Source of the DNA: Ligustrum vulgare
Lineage: Eukaryota; Streptophyta; Magnoliopsida; Lamiales; Oleaceae
Assembly (NCBI GenBank): GCA_963555705.1
Contig: OY743174.1
Coordinates: 62,456,234-62,520,233, forward strand
Length of the DNA stretch: 64,000 bases
Direction of reading: 5' to 3'
Of the stretch, positions 24,590 through 36,659 are shown piece by piece. Every line of letters begins with the position of its first letter. Within the stretch, counting starts at the first letter, position 1. The translations under genes were made by a program, and so were the position numbers. Below the pieces are notes generated by a model that saw only the letters and a list, made by a program, of their open reading frames with translations, did no database searches and was not told the origin of the DNA.

Positions 24590-26788
24590 TTGTTCCAAAT
24601 GCAAGTTCTGAAACCATTTTGGGCCGATGCAGTATCCACAGCGTGTTTTCTGATCAATCGCATGCCTTCATCTATCCTTTATGGTGATATTCCTTATCAT
24701 ATCCTTTTTCCTGTTAAACCTTTGTTTCATCTTGAACCTCGCATATTTGGTAGTACTTGCTTTGCTCATGATGTCCGTCCACAAATTACCAAATTAGACC
24801 TAAAGTCTCTCAAGTGTGTCTTCTTGGGATACTCTCGTCTTCAAAAGGGATATAGATGTTACTGTCCTAGCCTTCACAAGTATCTTGTGTCTGCTGATGT
24901 TACATTCTTAGAAAACACTCTATTCTTTTCCCCATCTTCTACTTCTTCTCCTCAGGGGGAGGAGGATGATTTGTTAATTTATACTATCTCCTATCCATCA
25001 CCGACTCTGCCCACTCCTACTGTTACGCCATGACCTCTTATTCAACAGGTCTACTCCAGACGGTGTGAACCTCCTACTACATGTCCTGCACCAGTATCTT
25101 CTCCGTCACCAGATCCAGTCTCAAGTAATCTTGATCTTCCTATTGCTCTTAGGAAAGGTAAACGTCAATGCTCCTATCCTATTTCATCTTTTGTTTCTTA
25201 TCACTTGTCTCCTACTACTTTTTCTTTTATTGCATCCCTTGACTCTGTAACCCTTCCAAAATCTGTTCACGATGCCCTGTCTCATCCTGATTGGTGTGCT
25301 GCAATGATAGAGGAGATGAATGCCTTGGATGCTAATGGTACTTGGGACTTAGTGTCGCTACCTATAGGTGGAAAGACAATTGGTTGTAAATGGGTATTTG
25401 CTGTTAAAGTCCATCTTGATGGATCTGTGGCTAGACTTAAAGCCCGCCTTGTGGCTAAAGGATATGCTCAAACCTATGGAGTGGATTATTTGGACATATT
25501 TTCCCCTGTTGCTAAATTGACATCTGTTCACTTGTTCTTATCTTTGGCAGCTACTCATGATTGGCCTGTCTATCAATTGGATATCAAAAATGCATTTCTC
25601 CATGGTGATCTACAGGAGGAAGTCTATATGGAGCAACCACCTGGTTTTGTTGCTCAGGGGGAGTCTGATAGGGTCTGTTATCTTCGCAAGTCACTATATG
25701 GGCTGAAACAGAGCCCTCGTGCTTGGTTTGGAAAATTTAGTCAGGCAGTTGAAAAGTTTGGGCTGAAAAAGAGCAAGTCTGATCACTTAGTATTTTATAG
25801 ACAGTCTGAATCTGGCATTATTCTCCTAGTTGTGTATGTTGATGATATTTTCATTACATGAAATGATATTATTGGTATTTCATCTCTTAAGTCCTTCTTC
25901 CATACTCAATTTCATACAAAATACTTGGAGTTATTGAAATATTTCTTGGGAGTGGAAGTAACAAGGAGCAAGAAAGGCATCTTTTTGTCCCAGAGAAAAT
26001 ATGTGCTTGACTTACTAACCGAGACAGGAAAATTGGGAGCTAAGCCTTGCAGTGCACCGATGATTCCTAATTTTCAACTTACAAAAGATGGTGACTTATT
26101 TGAAGACCCTGAAAAATATAGAAGATTGGTTGAGAAGTTAAACTATCTCACCGTGACTCGTCCTGATATTGCATATTTTGTTAGTATTGTAAGTCAATTC
26201 ATGTCCTCTCCAACAATTCATCACTGGGCAGCTTTAGAGAAAATTCTGTGTTATTTAAAGGGAGCCCCTCGACGGGGTATATTGTATGAAAATCATGGGC
26301 ATAACCACATCGAGTGTTTCTCAGATGCAGATTGGGCGGGTTCCAAGTTAGATAGAAGATCCACAACAGGTTATTGTGTATTTGTTGGAGGAAACTTGGT
26401 GTCATGGAAAAGTAAGAAGCTGAATGTTGTGTCTTGCTCAAGCACGGAATCTGAATATAGAGCTATGGCACAATCAGTATGTGAAATAACATGGATATAT
26501 CAGCTCCTGAGTGAAGTTGGTTTTAAGATATCAATACCAGCAACATGATGGTGTGATAACCAAGCTGCAATTCATATTGCATCTAATCCTGTATTTCATG
26601 AACTAACCAAGCATATTGAGATCGATTGTCATTTCGTCCGTGAAAAAGTCCAACAAAATTTGATATCTACAAGATATGTGAAGGCTGGAGAACAACTAGG
26701 AGATATCTTTACAAATGCTCTTAATGGGGTTCGGATTAATTATATTTGTAACAAGTTGGGTATGATTAACATCTATGCTCCAACTTGA
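24590..26788 (+). pseudogene. broken copia pol: integrase end, reverse transcriptase, RNase H
   Basis: The integrase C-terminal part (24590-25033) includes FWADAVSTACFLINRMPSS and KCVFLGYSRLQKGYRCY. Reverse transcriptase (25205-25861) carries KWVFAVKVHLDG, DIKNAFLHGDLQEEVYMEQP and an intact YVDDIF active site. The RNase H part (25925-26788) has FLGVEVTRSKKGIFLSQRKY, DADWAGSKLDRRSTTGYCVF and the SSTESEYRAMA segment. Stops at 25032, 25859 and 26546 and frame changes make it non-functional. It is the only remaining coding part of the element bounded by the 144-bp LTRs. Confidence 0.9.
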
Positions 26789-26795
26789 GGGGGAG

Positions 26796-26939
26796 TGTTG
26801 AAATTTATATACCAATTTTATAGTCTAGAATAATTAGGGACTAGTTAGCAATTCTGTATATGTTGTTGTTCTACTTATACTACTCTTTTGTACACATTCA
26901 ATTTTAAGATAATAGAATATTCTTCTTCCAAAGATAACA
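26796..26939 (+). repeat. 3' LTR of the 22.3-26.9 kb copia element
   Basis: 144 bp, differing from the 5' LTR at two sites (G to T near base 10, A to C near base 59). Confidence 0.93.
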
Positions 26940-27120
26940 GGAACAATGTGTTCAAATTAATGGAAGGCTGGGACAAGAATGTGATGAAAAAATTTATGGA
27001 CAGTATACCTAGCCAAACTCTCCATCAAGGCGTGTTTGGCTGAGCTTGTATCCTTTTAACACTAGATGTCTAAATTGTAATGGCTTCACAGTCCACAATA
27101 ATATAAATAAGTTATTTTTA

Positions 27121-27370
27121 GCCCCACATGCATGATGCAGTGGTAAAAGTAGGAAGAATTGTAATTAGATGATTGATGTTCGAATCTTAGCCCTTGGAAG
27201 TAGCATTTAAATGTTGTAAGGTAGGTGCTTACATGGAGGTAGGGTTGTGGTGTGCGCTGTCACCCTTTTAGGCTTCGGAGGTCCCTTCCTCACGGCGTAA
27301 AGGGAGTTCGTAGGAAGGATAATCGTTGCCTAAATATCTACTCTAAATGTACATAAGTTGTATCCCATTC
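27121..27370 (+). mobile_element. tRNA-derived SINE, copy 1
   Basis: It has an A-box-like TGGTAAAAGTAGG at 27141-27153 and a B-box GTTCGAATC at 27178-27186, about 25 bp apart as in tRNA-like promoters. It is followed by a body with 'GGTGCTTACATGGAGGTAGGG' type sequence. A second copy of the same body is at 53770-54030. The general layout recalls plant Au-like SINEs, but this family name is inference. Confidence 0.6.
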
Positions 27371-27552
27371 GAATACAAATTTTTCTCACTTTTTAATTAT
27401 GGATTTTTCAATAAAATAATATTACATATAAATAAAAAAAATCTTTGTTTGTTAACCACACATTTTCTAGAAAAAATACCATTTCAAAATACATTTTTTT
27501 TTAAAATATGGGATTAGGCTAAGAATAAATAATTAATAATCGAAGATCGAGT

Positions 27553-28346
27553 CCTAAACGAAGTAGAGGGAAAACCCCACAGCCATGCTTTGAGCTTCAT
27601 CTTTCCCTGGATGCATTCAAGGATAAGTTTTTTCTTGGAACACACTTCTCAAAAATCCTCTTCTTCATTGTATCCCGCTCGTTCAGCACCGTTGTCACAA
27701 AACACCCATGATTAAGAAGAGTATTTTTAGCATGGAACAATAAATGCAATGCCAGTGACTTTTTTTTTGGTTGTCTCACTCTTGTCTCTCTAGAAATTTA
27801 ATTGATTTTGTCACAATTTGGCATGAGTTTAGTGGCTACGCCGTTCAGTAGTTCTCTGATGAGTATGAGTGCGATTACGAAAATCACCCGGTAATTTCTT
27901 AGCTTGTTTTTTCTTTTTCTTTTTTGTCTCTAAGTTTGTGCATTTGTTTTAATTGGATTTAATTGAATTATTTATTCTGTTGATAAATGTTTGAGGGCCA
28001 AAGGTAAGTCCCATTCATGTCCATTATTTATATGATAAAATATGTAAGAAATAACAGTGCCAAGAATATTTAGAATACCCGTTATTTGATGAAGAGTGGA
28101 TGGGAGGGGTGACAGAGGAGGGTTTCAAAATGGAACCCCTTTTCTTGAGCCTTTTCCTCACGAACCTGCAAAGGTTTAATATTTATCTGTATTCTGGGAA
28201 TATTTCTCCGTATTGTCAAAATTTTTGCTAAAGGGAATTTCAGGAGTTATTGGATAAAGTTAAGCGCATAATAGAATACCTTGTGAATAAAAAAAATGCT
28301 AATCTTGGTTAAGATAATGTAGTAATAGATTTTTCATTTTCTAATT
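27553..28346 (+). pseudogene. duplicated fragment of the DExH helicase (exon 1 and part of intron 1)
   Basis: About 794 bp match 51161-51937 closely, from 'AAGTAGAGGGAAAACCCCAC' through the first coding exon and donor site (CACCCG|GTAATTTC) into intron 1 up to 'TTTTTCATTTTCTA'. Relative to the real gene, the exon carries small insertions and deletions, plus a stop at the position of the [11 protein letters not shown] region (CAG TAG at about 27847). It cannot encode the protein. Because intron sequence is included, it is a DNA-level copy, not a processed pseudogene. Confidence 0.9.
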
Positions 28347-29116
28347 GAACTTAACTTCTCAATTTGTCCCTAGGATATTAGCTAAGTTAGTCTCGTTCCT
28401 TGACAAAGCCCTCCAAACAAATGAACAAGGAAAAATCGACAAGCAAACTCAGAGAGAAATACAACCATTTTGTATTAATCTCTCAAATGTTACAAGGACT
28501 CGACTATAAAACGACACTTGTGACTCTCTCATACGAGTGTTCACTACAATCTCTCTAGCTCTCTAAGTGCTTGGCTCTCACAACTCTTGGATAGATACAA
28601 ATGAGCACCCTATAGGCTATTTATATTTTCACCTCCATTAAATGGACAGTGAGGATCACCTTCATTCTAGTATAATATCTATACAAGGAATTTACATGCA
28701 ACATTTAGAAAATTCCTACATTACATCATGCTAGATTATTCTAAACAAGTCTTATAGCATGGAAAATTCTCTTGAGCCTTTTAGAAAGTTGCTTTAAAGC
28801 TCTCTCGTGGAGTCCTCCGGAGCTAACTAACTCTACCATGTCCAGCAATCTTCCAGAATATTTCGAGAACCTCAATTGTGCCTCGTTTATGAAATGGACA
28901 GCCCGGCCGCTTCATGCGTCCTTGCGTGCACGTCTTGGCAAATTTCCATGGTGCTTCGGCGAATCACGTCTGGGGTGTGACAGTATGCTCAAAGATGATT
29001 TTGAAAAAATTAAGCTTTAAAAATTTTAGGCCAAACAGGACATTGAGTATAGGTCGAAATGAAGAATTTACAACACATCAATCTACATATGTTTGCATCT
29101 ACAATCTACTAAAAGA
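28347..29116. other. intergenic; possible inverted LTR remnant 28365-28982
   Basis: Read on the minus strand, 28982 starts TGTCACACCCC, and the plus-strand left side begins TGTCCC. This gives TG...CA-type ends over about 620 bp. No target duplication and no partner copy were found in the window, so the remnant call is weak. There is no recognisable coding sequence. Confidence 0.3.
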
Positions 29117-29124
29117 TGGGATTA

Positions 29125-29652
29125 TGAATGACAAAAAAATCCATCAAACTCGATACTCGCGGAGACCCGAATGGGAATTATCCACCTAAATGAGTTTATG
29201 GGTCGGGTATGAAGTTTACTACTAAAACTCCCTATGAGTACGGGATGGGTATGAGTTTAGAAACAAGACTCGTACCCGACCCGCATACTCGTTATTTGCT
29301 TAAAAATAACATTTAAGATGACAAAATTTTGAAAGATTGAACCCTAGTCGCGATGTCTCATTTCTCTAGTTCTTTTTTATTTGGAGATTATATTTGACCG
29401 TTTTAAAAATTTGCCAGAATTCCTTGTAAAGTTGAAATTTTGCTTACAATTCAATTCTCTTCACTTCCTAAAAGAACAAACAAAAATATGTAATGGGTTT
29501 TCAAATGAGTATAGAAGCATATCTAATAATACTCGCCTTCGACCCGATTTTCTTTAATGGGTATATGGGTCGGATGTAGAGGTTGCATATCTCTAGTGAG
29601 TCGGGTTTGTTTTTCAAACTCAATACATACCCGACTCATTGTCATCTCTAGT
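29125..29652. mobile_element. hAT-like non-autonomous element (528 bp)
   Basis: It is flanked by TGGGATTA (29117-29124) and TGGGATGA (29653-29660), an 8-bp duplication with one mismatch. Eight base pairs is the hAT size. The ends are imperfect inverted repeats (TGAATGACAAAA on the left, TAGAGATGACAATG on the right when reverse-complemented). The body has repeated 'CCCGACCC' and 'GGGTATGGGT' blocks seen in many plant hAT MITEs. Confidence 0.55.
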
Positions 29653-29842
29653 TGGGATGAGTGAAAAACTTTTGATTTCTATTTTACCATTAAATTGTTA
29701 TATTTTCGATCAACGTTATGCTCCATATATAACTTATTTTCAAAAGTACAATAACTATCAATATTAATCTACGATACATTTAATTATTTTTTTCTCCTAT
29801 GTCATTAACACTCTTAAATTATTAAGTTTTCGGTCAATAATA

Positions 29843-30650
29843 TGTTGAAAAATTGTGTTTCCAAATGGTTGTTAAAATATTTAAAGATGATGGATGAAGT
29901 ACACAATTAAATCAATACAAAGAGGTATTGAAAAGGAAGACAAAAGAATGAGAAAGACCAAAATATAAACAGCCATGTGATCGCATGATAGGGTTATAAT
30001 AAAGCAGAAGGATTTTCTGCTATGCCATGCGATCGCATGACCTTGGGTTCATGCAATCGCATGATAGGGTTATAATAAAGCAAAAGGATTTTCTGCTATG
30101 CCATGCGATCGCATGGCACATAACCATGCGATCACATGGTGGTTTCCAAAAGGCACCTTTTGGTGCCTAAGTTGGTTTTTGGCACCAAAGGTGTCCTTTG
30201 TCCAAGAGGTGTGTATTTTAGTAAAATGTGGATCAATTTCTATATAAAGGATGTTATATTGATCAATTCAATATATGAAAAACAAGAGAGAACATCTATC
30301 AAATATAGAGATCCTTTCCACCAAAATAAATACTCATTTTCCAATTGTTTTTTGTTCCTTTTTCATGGATTATTAGTGCTTAATAAATACATAGTTTGAA
30401 GGCTTGATTAATCCGCTAAAGAATTTTCTATCTAACCCTTTAAGCATCTCGAACGAGAGGGGGCAAATGTACTTTTAGGACAACGTATAAGCACGTGTTC
30501 AAGCCTCTCGTTTGATTCTATCATTCGGCGTTCTTCCATTCTTATCAAGATTTCAAATTGATGTTTCCATGTGTTTTTGGCTTGTGATTCTTCATGTGGC
30601 ATTCGATAATTTCATCTCCAACCTCTCGAGGTAAGTTTATTTTACTAACA
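29843..30650 (+). repeat. 5' LTR (808 bp) with CATGCGATCGCATG palindromes
   Basis: It starts TGTTGAAAAATTGTG and ends TTATTTTACTAACA. It contains 14-bp palindromes CATGCGATCGCATG at 30026-30039 and 30102-30115 and near-copies at 29975, 30051 and 30125. A tandem repeat of about 76 bp carries 'AGGGTTATAATAAAGCA' twice. Confidence 0.88.
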
Positions 30651-31689
30651 ATCTAAAAGTACATTTTGACCAATGGAGTCGAAATTATATTTTGAGAATC
30701 TTGAATCATGATAATGCCAAAATCAAAGTAACGTTGTTTCTTGGTTTTATTTCTCCAATCTCATGATGACTGTTGAGAAAGATGCATTGAATCACATTTT
30801 ATATAATTCGTGATTATTACTGTGAAGTGTGAAGAGTTTCTTAAATTTTGATGACATGCATGCAAAATACGTTGTGCTTGTTGTTTGTTAATGGTGATTA
30901 AGTAAAATTGATTAATCTTTCATTTTACTTTAATTGCATATGATGTGTTTATTCATCGTGAAAATAAAAGCCGACAGTAAATTTGCGTCTCTTCATAGCA
31001 AGGCACCCGTCTACCATATTTGTGTGACGGTGTGATTGTTTTTTCAAGCATCAATGTGCCATTTTGAATTTAATGAAAGAAGGGAAAATATTTTTAAATG
31101 GAGTGATTGTTCTGAAAACTATCTGAATGTTTATTTGAAATGGTGGATTCATTCAGGTGAAGTGGAATTTGTTTTTGGATTTATACATATTTGATTTTGG
31201 ATTGATGAAATTGAATCTGGTATTGGTTTCGTATGTTGATTCTCGGTGGAAGGGATGATTTCTTGAAATTGGGTATATGGATTTATGAATGCAGATCTGG
31301 TTTTGAATTTGTGTCTGATTGAATATGTGAAATATAAATTGGGTTTTGTATCTGTTGAATCGGGTATGGACGGTTGATGGAGATTATAATCTGTTTGAAT
31401 TCCGTTGAGTTGGGGTGGTCGGAAGTGGCTCTGCCGGTACGTGCAAGCGCTGCTTCATGATATGAGTTGCAGGTCACAGCGTCTGGAACTGATCGCCCGT
31501 CGGAGAGCTGCGCAGGTTATGGCACTGCAGGCGGTTGCTCCGATTATGGCATCGCTGCGTTCCCGGAATTCATTGGCGGCGGCAACAGCGTTTTAAACCC
31601 TACCTGTTATGATTTTAAGGCAAGGGCTTGTCTCGAAAATTTGAAGTCTTCAAGGACTTCTATTGCAATTTTGGGAAATTATGTAAAAT

Positions 31690-32400
31690 TCCACATCTGG
31701 TCCCCTATGTTTGCTTGGTATTTATGTTTAAAATCTAAAGTTATGAAACCATTTAAGTTGGCCCCTAAAGTTATGGAATTTACGACCTAAGCCCCTAAAG
31801 TTACAAAATTATTTAAGTTGGCCTTTCAAGTTTTGGAATTTATAACTTCAGCCCCTAAGGTTATAAATTATTTCAGTTGGGACTTTTAAAGTTCTAAATT
31901 GTATAATATTTCAGCCCCTACTGTTTGAGAATTTTCAAAATTGGTCCCTAAAGCTTGAAAATTTTATAATTTGGTCCTTAAAGCTTGAAAAATTTCATTT
32001 TCAGTCCCCTAAAGTTTGAAAATTTTCTAATTCAGTCACTAAAGTTTGGAAATTTTCAAAATTGGTCCTTAAAGTTTGAATTTTTTTTTTAAATTAAGTC
32101 CCTAAAGTTTGGGAATTTGCTAAATTGGCTCCTAAAGTTTGAAAATTTTCAAAATCAACCTTTAAAGATTGAAAATTTCCTATTTTGGCCCTCTAAAGTT
32201 TGATTTTCTTTCAAATTGGGACCTAAAGTTTGGAATTTCTCAAAATTGGCCAATAAAGTTTTGGAAAAATTATAATTTAAGTCCTTCAAGCTTAAAATTT
32301 TACATAATTGGCCACCTAAGGTTTAAGAATATTGCAATTGACTCTCTCAACTTAAGGATTGCTTTATTCTAAAGTTTTGAATTCTATAATTCAAATCCTA
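31690..32400. repeat. degenerate tandem repeat, core CCTAAAGTTTGAAAATTTT
   Basis: About 20 imperfect units of roughly 25-45 bp, each containing a variant of 'CCCCTAAAGTT(TG/ATG)AAATTT' followed by 'CAAATTGG' or 'TTAAGTTGG'. It lies in the 5' untranslated interior of the 12-kb element. No coding potential is seen; it is probably a minisatellite grown by slippage or unequal exchange. Confidence 0.75.
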
Positions 32401-32559
32401 AAGTCAAATATAGATGCAAATCAATGGATTTCAGTTTCAAATCTTGGTACATCGGAATCTTTTGAGAGATATAATATGCGAAAGTAAATTAATTGAAGCA
32501 ACATGTCGTCAAAGCAACCTCTCTTGTGGATATTAATTAACTTTGAATATTAGAAGGCA

Positions 32560-32960
32560 TTTGTGTGTGTGTTATTCATTGCGGATATTGATCGGCCCAA
32601 AGGAAGGTCAATATTTGGCTCGAATTTCACATGCACCTGTTGTGATAAACACGTGGCAATTATTTGGTTTAACGTGTGACCAATAAATCGGTCCAAAGAA
32701 AGGTTTATTGGTTAACATGTCTTATTGTCAGTGTTTGATCACTACACTAAGGTAAAATTAGGTGTTTGTGTGTTATTTCATGCGGATATTGATCGGCCCA
32801 AATGAAGGTCAATATTTGGCCCGAATTTCACATGAACTTGTGGTGATAAATACGTGACGGTTATTTGGTTTTACGTGTGATCAATAAATCGGTCCAAAGA
32901 AAGGTTTGTTGGTTGACATCTCTTACTGTCAGTGTTTGATTACTACACCAAGAGTACCAT
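32560..32960 (+). repeat. tandem duplication (2 x about 200 bp) in copia leader
   Basis: The phrase GCGGATATTGATCGGCCCAA occurs at 32581 and 32782. The two units also share 'CACGTGTGA', 'AATAAATCGGTCCAAAGAAA' and 'GTCAGTGTTTGAT'. Similar 'ATCGGCCCAAAGGAAGGT' text is common in the leaders of plant copia elements, so this is probably the 5' UTR of the element whose gag follows. Confidence 0.75.
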
Positions 32961-33199
32961 TTACAAGTCAATATTTCTGTCCAAAGACTAAATATTGATG
33001 TTGTGCTAGGTATCTTGTGATGGGCCCTACCATTGTTTGAAAGTATGATTTGCATAATAAGGTATTTATGTGAGCTATTTTGTTCTATATTCGGTTTCAA
33101 ATTCTGCTAGTAGTATATCTACAAGCTCAAATCTAATCCCTGTATTTATGGAACAAACTTCAAGGATCAAAACAAGAAAATTAACTTTTCGTTGGCTGC

Positions 33200-33508
33200 A
33201 TGGATCTAGACCGTGTACTAAGGATTGAGCAACCTGCTCCTCTTACGGATGAAAGTTCATCTAATCAAATGAGGAACTTTGAGAAGTGGGATTGCTTAAA
33301 TTACGTGAGTCTCATGATCATTAAGTGCGGCATTCTGGAAGCCTTTAGTGGCATAGTATCTGAGGAGGTAAATGATGCCAATGAATTCCTTGCCGAAATT
33401 AAGAAATGTTTTGTGAAAAACGATAAGGCTGAAACAAGCACGCTTATGCAAAGCTTGATTTCAATAAAGTATAAAGGCAATAGGAAAATAAGGGAGTACA
33501 TCATGTAG
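33200..33508 (+). pseudogene. copia gag fragment
   Basis: It contains MDLDRVLRIEQPAPL and KWDCLNYVSLMIIK, the conserved N-terminal half of plant copia gag (UBN2 family). The frame closes at 33506. Further gag-like and linker sequence continues in broken frames to about 34000. Confidence 0.8.
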
Positions 33509-34119
33509 ATGTTTCACACTGCTTCAAAACTTAAGGAACTAAAACTCGACTTGTCTAATGACTTGCTCATGCATTTGGTATTGATATCGCTTCCTGCACA
33601 ATACAGTTAATTTAAGGTTAGTTATAACTGTCAAAGTAGAAATGGACTCTCAATGAGCTCATTTCATAGTGTGCAAGCTTCTCGCACAATTCAGTCAATT
33701 TAAGGTCAGTTGTAACTATCAAAGGGAGAAATGAACTCTAAATGAGCTCATTCCATTTAGTGTGCAAGAGGAAGAAAAGTTGAAGCAGGACAGAACTGAA
33801 AGTGTTCAATTGGAAAACACTTTTAAAGATAAGGGCAAGAAAACAAATAAAGAAAATAAAGTCGTTAAGGGGCTATTAATTTTATAATCCCACACTTAAG
33901 TCAATTTTTGAAACGGGAACTGCAACATTTTTGAGGAAGTTGAGTTTGGGGGGAGAAATAAGGTTAAAGATATTGTCTTTAAGGAAGAAGTTGAGGAAGG
34001 ATCAGTTTCGATTCCTATTGTTGCTTTTGACAATGTGCAAGTTTTTATGTATGTCATTGATCAAGAAGCATATCCGGAACCTCAATTAGACAATATTGAA
34101 GAACCTCCCATCCAAAATA

Positions 34120-35850
34120 AGGTAAATTTCAGAAGTACAAACTCAACAACCTCAATAACTAAAGCCATTAAGGAGATCCACAAGAGAAAGGAAAAATGCT
34201 ATTCCAGATAATTTAAATAGTATTTTTCCAAGAACATAAGGAAATAATGGAATGGTGGAAGATGGTCCAATCAATTCCATCAGGCCATGCAGGGTTCTAA
34301 CTCTCAAAAGTGGATTGATGCCATAAATAAGGAGTATAAGTATATGCAAGACAATAAAGTTTGAGATCTTGTCCCATTACCATAAGGTACGAAGCCCATT
34401 GGTCTTAAATGGATTTTTAAACCAAGAAGGATTCGAAAGGTAATGTGGAAAGATATAAGGTTCGTCTTGTATCTAAGGGCTTTAGACAGAATGATGGCAT
34501 TGATTATAAAGAGACTTTCTCTTCGGTTTTAATGAAAGACTCTTTCAGGAAAGTTAGGTTGTTGCACATTTTGACCTCGAGTTACATCAAATGGATACTG
34601 AGGTGGCGTTTCTCAATGGAGACATTGATGGGACGATCTATTTGGTGCAATCAGAAAACTTTGTGTCAGTAGACCCAAAGCTAATGGTTTGCAAATTAAA
34701 GAAATCCATTTATGTGCTCAAGCCAGCTTCCCATTAAGGGTAATACAAATTTCATCAAGCAATTATCTCATTTGGTCTTGAGATTGATGTTGTTGATGAT
34801 TGTATGTATTACAAGTTCAGTGGGAGTAAGTATATTTTCCTGATTTTATATGTTGATAACATATTGTTTGCCACTAATGATATAGGCATGTCACATAAAA
34901 TTATGAGATTTTTTGTCAAGGAATTTTGAGATTAAAAATCTTGGTGACGTCTCTTTTGTATTAGGAATTCAGATGCACCGGGATTGTTCTCGGGGTATTC
35001 TTGAATTGTCACAAAATGACTATATCGATAAAGTACTTAAGAGATTTGGCATGCAAGACAGTAAATCAGGGGACAGCCCTATCGCTAAGGGAGACAAATT
35101 TAATCTCAACTAATGCCCGAAAAGTTATCTTGAAATTAAAGAAATGCAAAGGCTCCCATATAGTTAAGCTATAGGGAATCTGATATATACTCAAATTTCT
35201 ATGCGTTCGGATATTGCATACGTTATTGGGATACCAAGGAGATATTTAAGTAACCCTGGGATGGATCATTTGGAAAGCAGCCAAACATGTGTTATAAGGT
35301 ATTTAAAGAGAATAAAAGATTACATGCTCACATACAGAAAATCGGATCAGTTGGAGATCATATGGTATTATGATTTCGATTTTTACTAGATGCCAAAACA
35401 GTAGAAGATCCACATCAGGCTACATCTATCTGCTAGTTGGAGGAGCTATTTCCGAATGGAGTGCTTAACATACACTTCAGCTTCTTTCACTTGGCAGATC
35501 AATTTGTAGCAATTTTGGGGGCATCTAATTATGGAATATAGCTGCAAAATTTTGTCACTGGGCTGGGTATTTTGTACAGTATAGAAAGACCACTAAAGTT
35601 ATATTGTGACAATAACTCAGCAGATTTATATTCCAGTAACAACAGGAGCTCAACTAAGTCAAAATACATTGACATAAGTTCCTGGTTGTGAAGGATATAG
35701 TTCAGAGTGGACACGTGTCAATAAGAGCACATTTGGACAAATTCCATAATTGCGGATCCGCTTACAAAAGTATTACAACCCAAGGTCTTTCATGAGCACA
35801 ATACTCATATGGGTGTTGTATTTCTTAAGGATATTCGGTTTCAGTGGGAG
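34120..35850 (+). pseudogene. broken copia reverse transcriptase / RNase H
   Basis: RRSTRERK (34168-34190, shortly before RT), then RT pieces KWIDAINKEYKYMQDNKV, GLKWIFK, ERYKVRLVSKGFRQNDGIDY, and EVAFLNGD in another frame. The active site reads YVDN instead of YVDD (about 34850). RNase H pieces follow (SRNFEIKNLGDVSFVLGIQM; RSTSGY near 35405; a DPLTK-like end near 35755). Many stops and frameshifts are present, and protease and most of integrase are missing. This is clearly dead. Confidence 0.85.
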
Positions 35851-36258
35851 TTTATATTTTGAGTGCATTAGACACATTTATTGTCCTTTTTGATACAGTT
35901 TAAAGTTAAAGTTATTTACAACTGTAAGGTTTCAGGTTTATTATCTCTGAACTTGTTTAAGGATGATCTCACTAAAGTTGGACCAGTTGGAAATAGGCAT
36001 GTTGAAGATCACATTACATGTAATTTCCATGCTACACATTCATACTTGATCCATGTCATTCAGTTATGTCGATATACGTGACCATTGAAGGTTTAGTTAC
36101 GATTAATGTAGCGAAAGCCGCTTTGATCCTATGTTGATATAATTGATGGACCGGATTGTTTGGGGATGCATTCAGTAATGATAGCAAAATTCTGAGTACT
36201 CATAAGGTTATGATTGATACACAATTGTAAGGTTACACATATAGCCCAAGTGGGAGAT

Positions 36259-36659
36259 TGTAAGGATTTTTAATCCATCGTGTGGGCTTATATGTGAATT
36301 ATTATGTATTGAATAAAAGACTATCAAATTTGGTTAAGCCCATTTAAAGTGATCTAATAAGGATTTAATATATATTGGGCTTTAATGCATCTAATTAAAT
36401 GTATGGGCTTTTATGTGTAGATACCAGGCCATTACCTAATTCATGATGGGCCGGATTGGGTTAACTGGAAATACAGTATATAAAGTCGGTTATGGTCCAT
36501 GAATCCTACGTACTGTTCATCTTGTCTGACATCCCATCATCGGAGAGAAAATAAAGACTACGTATCGATTTGGAAGATCCAACCAACGGAATCGTTTATC
36601 GTGAATCACGTTTATTTAAGGTACGCTTCCGCTTCAGTTATTTAATTCTTGATAATTCA
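36259..36659 (+). mobile_element. LTR-like segment after a polypurine tract
   Basis: CAAGTGGGAGAT, a typical copia purine tract, is followed by TGTAAGGATTTTTAATCC and runs about 400 bp to TTGATAATTCA. It carries a TATATAAAG (about 36477). No second copy of this LTR is in the window. It is either the 3' LTR of a nested copia whose 5' half was lost, or a solo remnant. Confidence 0.5.

Larger units (their letters stand above)
22288..26944 (+). mobile_element. Ty1/copia element with short LTRs, target duplication GGAAC
   Basis: This is a complete insertion. GGAAC occurs at 22288-22292 and 26940-26944, and the LTRs are 22293-22436 and 26796-26939 (144 bp each, TG...CA). The primer-binding site TGGCATCAGAGC follows the 5' LTR immediately and matches the usual plant copia tRNA-iMet type. 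A purine tract (GAGGGGGAG) precedes the 3' LTR. The two LTRs differ at only two positions by my reading, so the insertion is fairly young. Inside, a large deletion joins gag to integrase, and a 1.5-kb solo LTR sits between the primer site and gag. It is non-autonomous. Confidence 0.93.

Noticed and set aside
28365..28982. Inverted solo LTR starting TGTCACACC
   Set aside because: No target duplication and no second copy in the window. Mentioned only as a weak possibility.
31405..31790. Two overlapping open frames in the interior of the 12-kb element
   Set aside because: Their translations show no retroelement or host domain, and the second runs into the tandem repeat.
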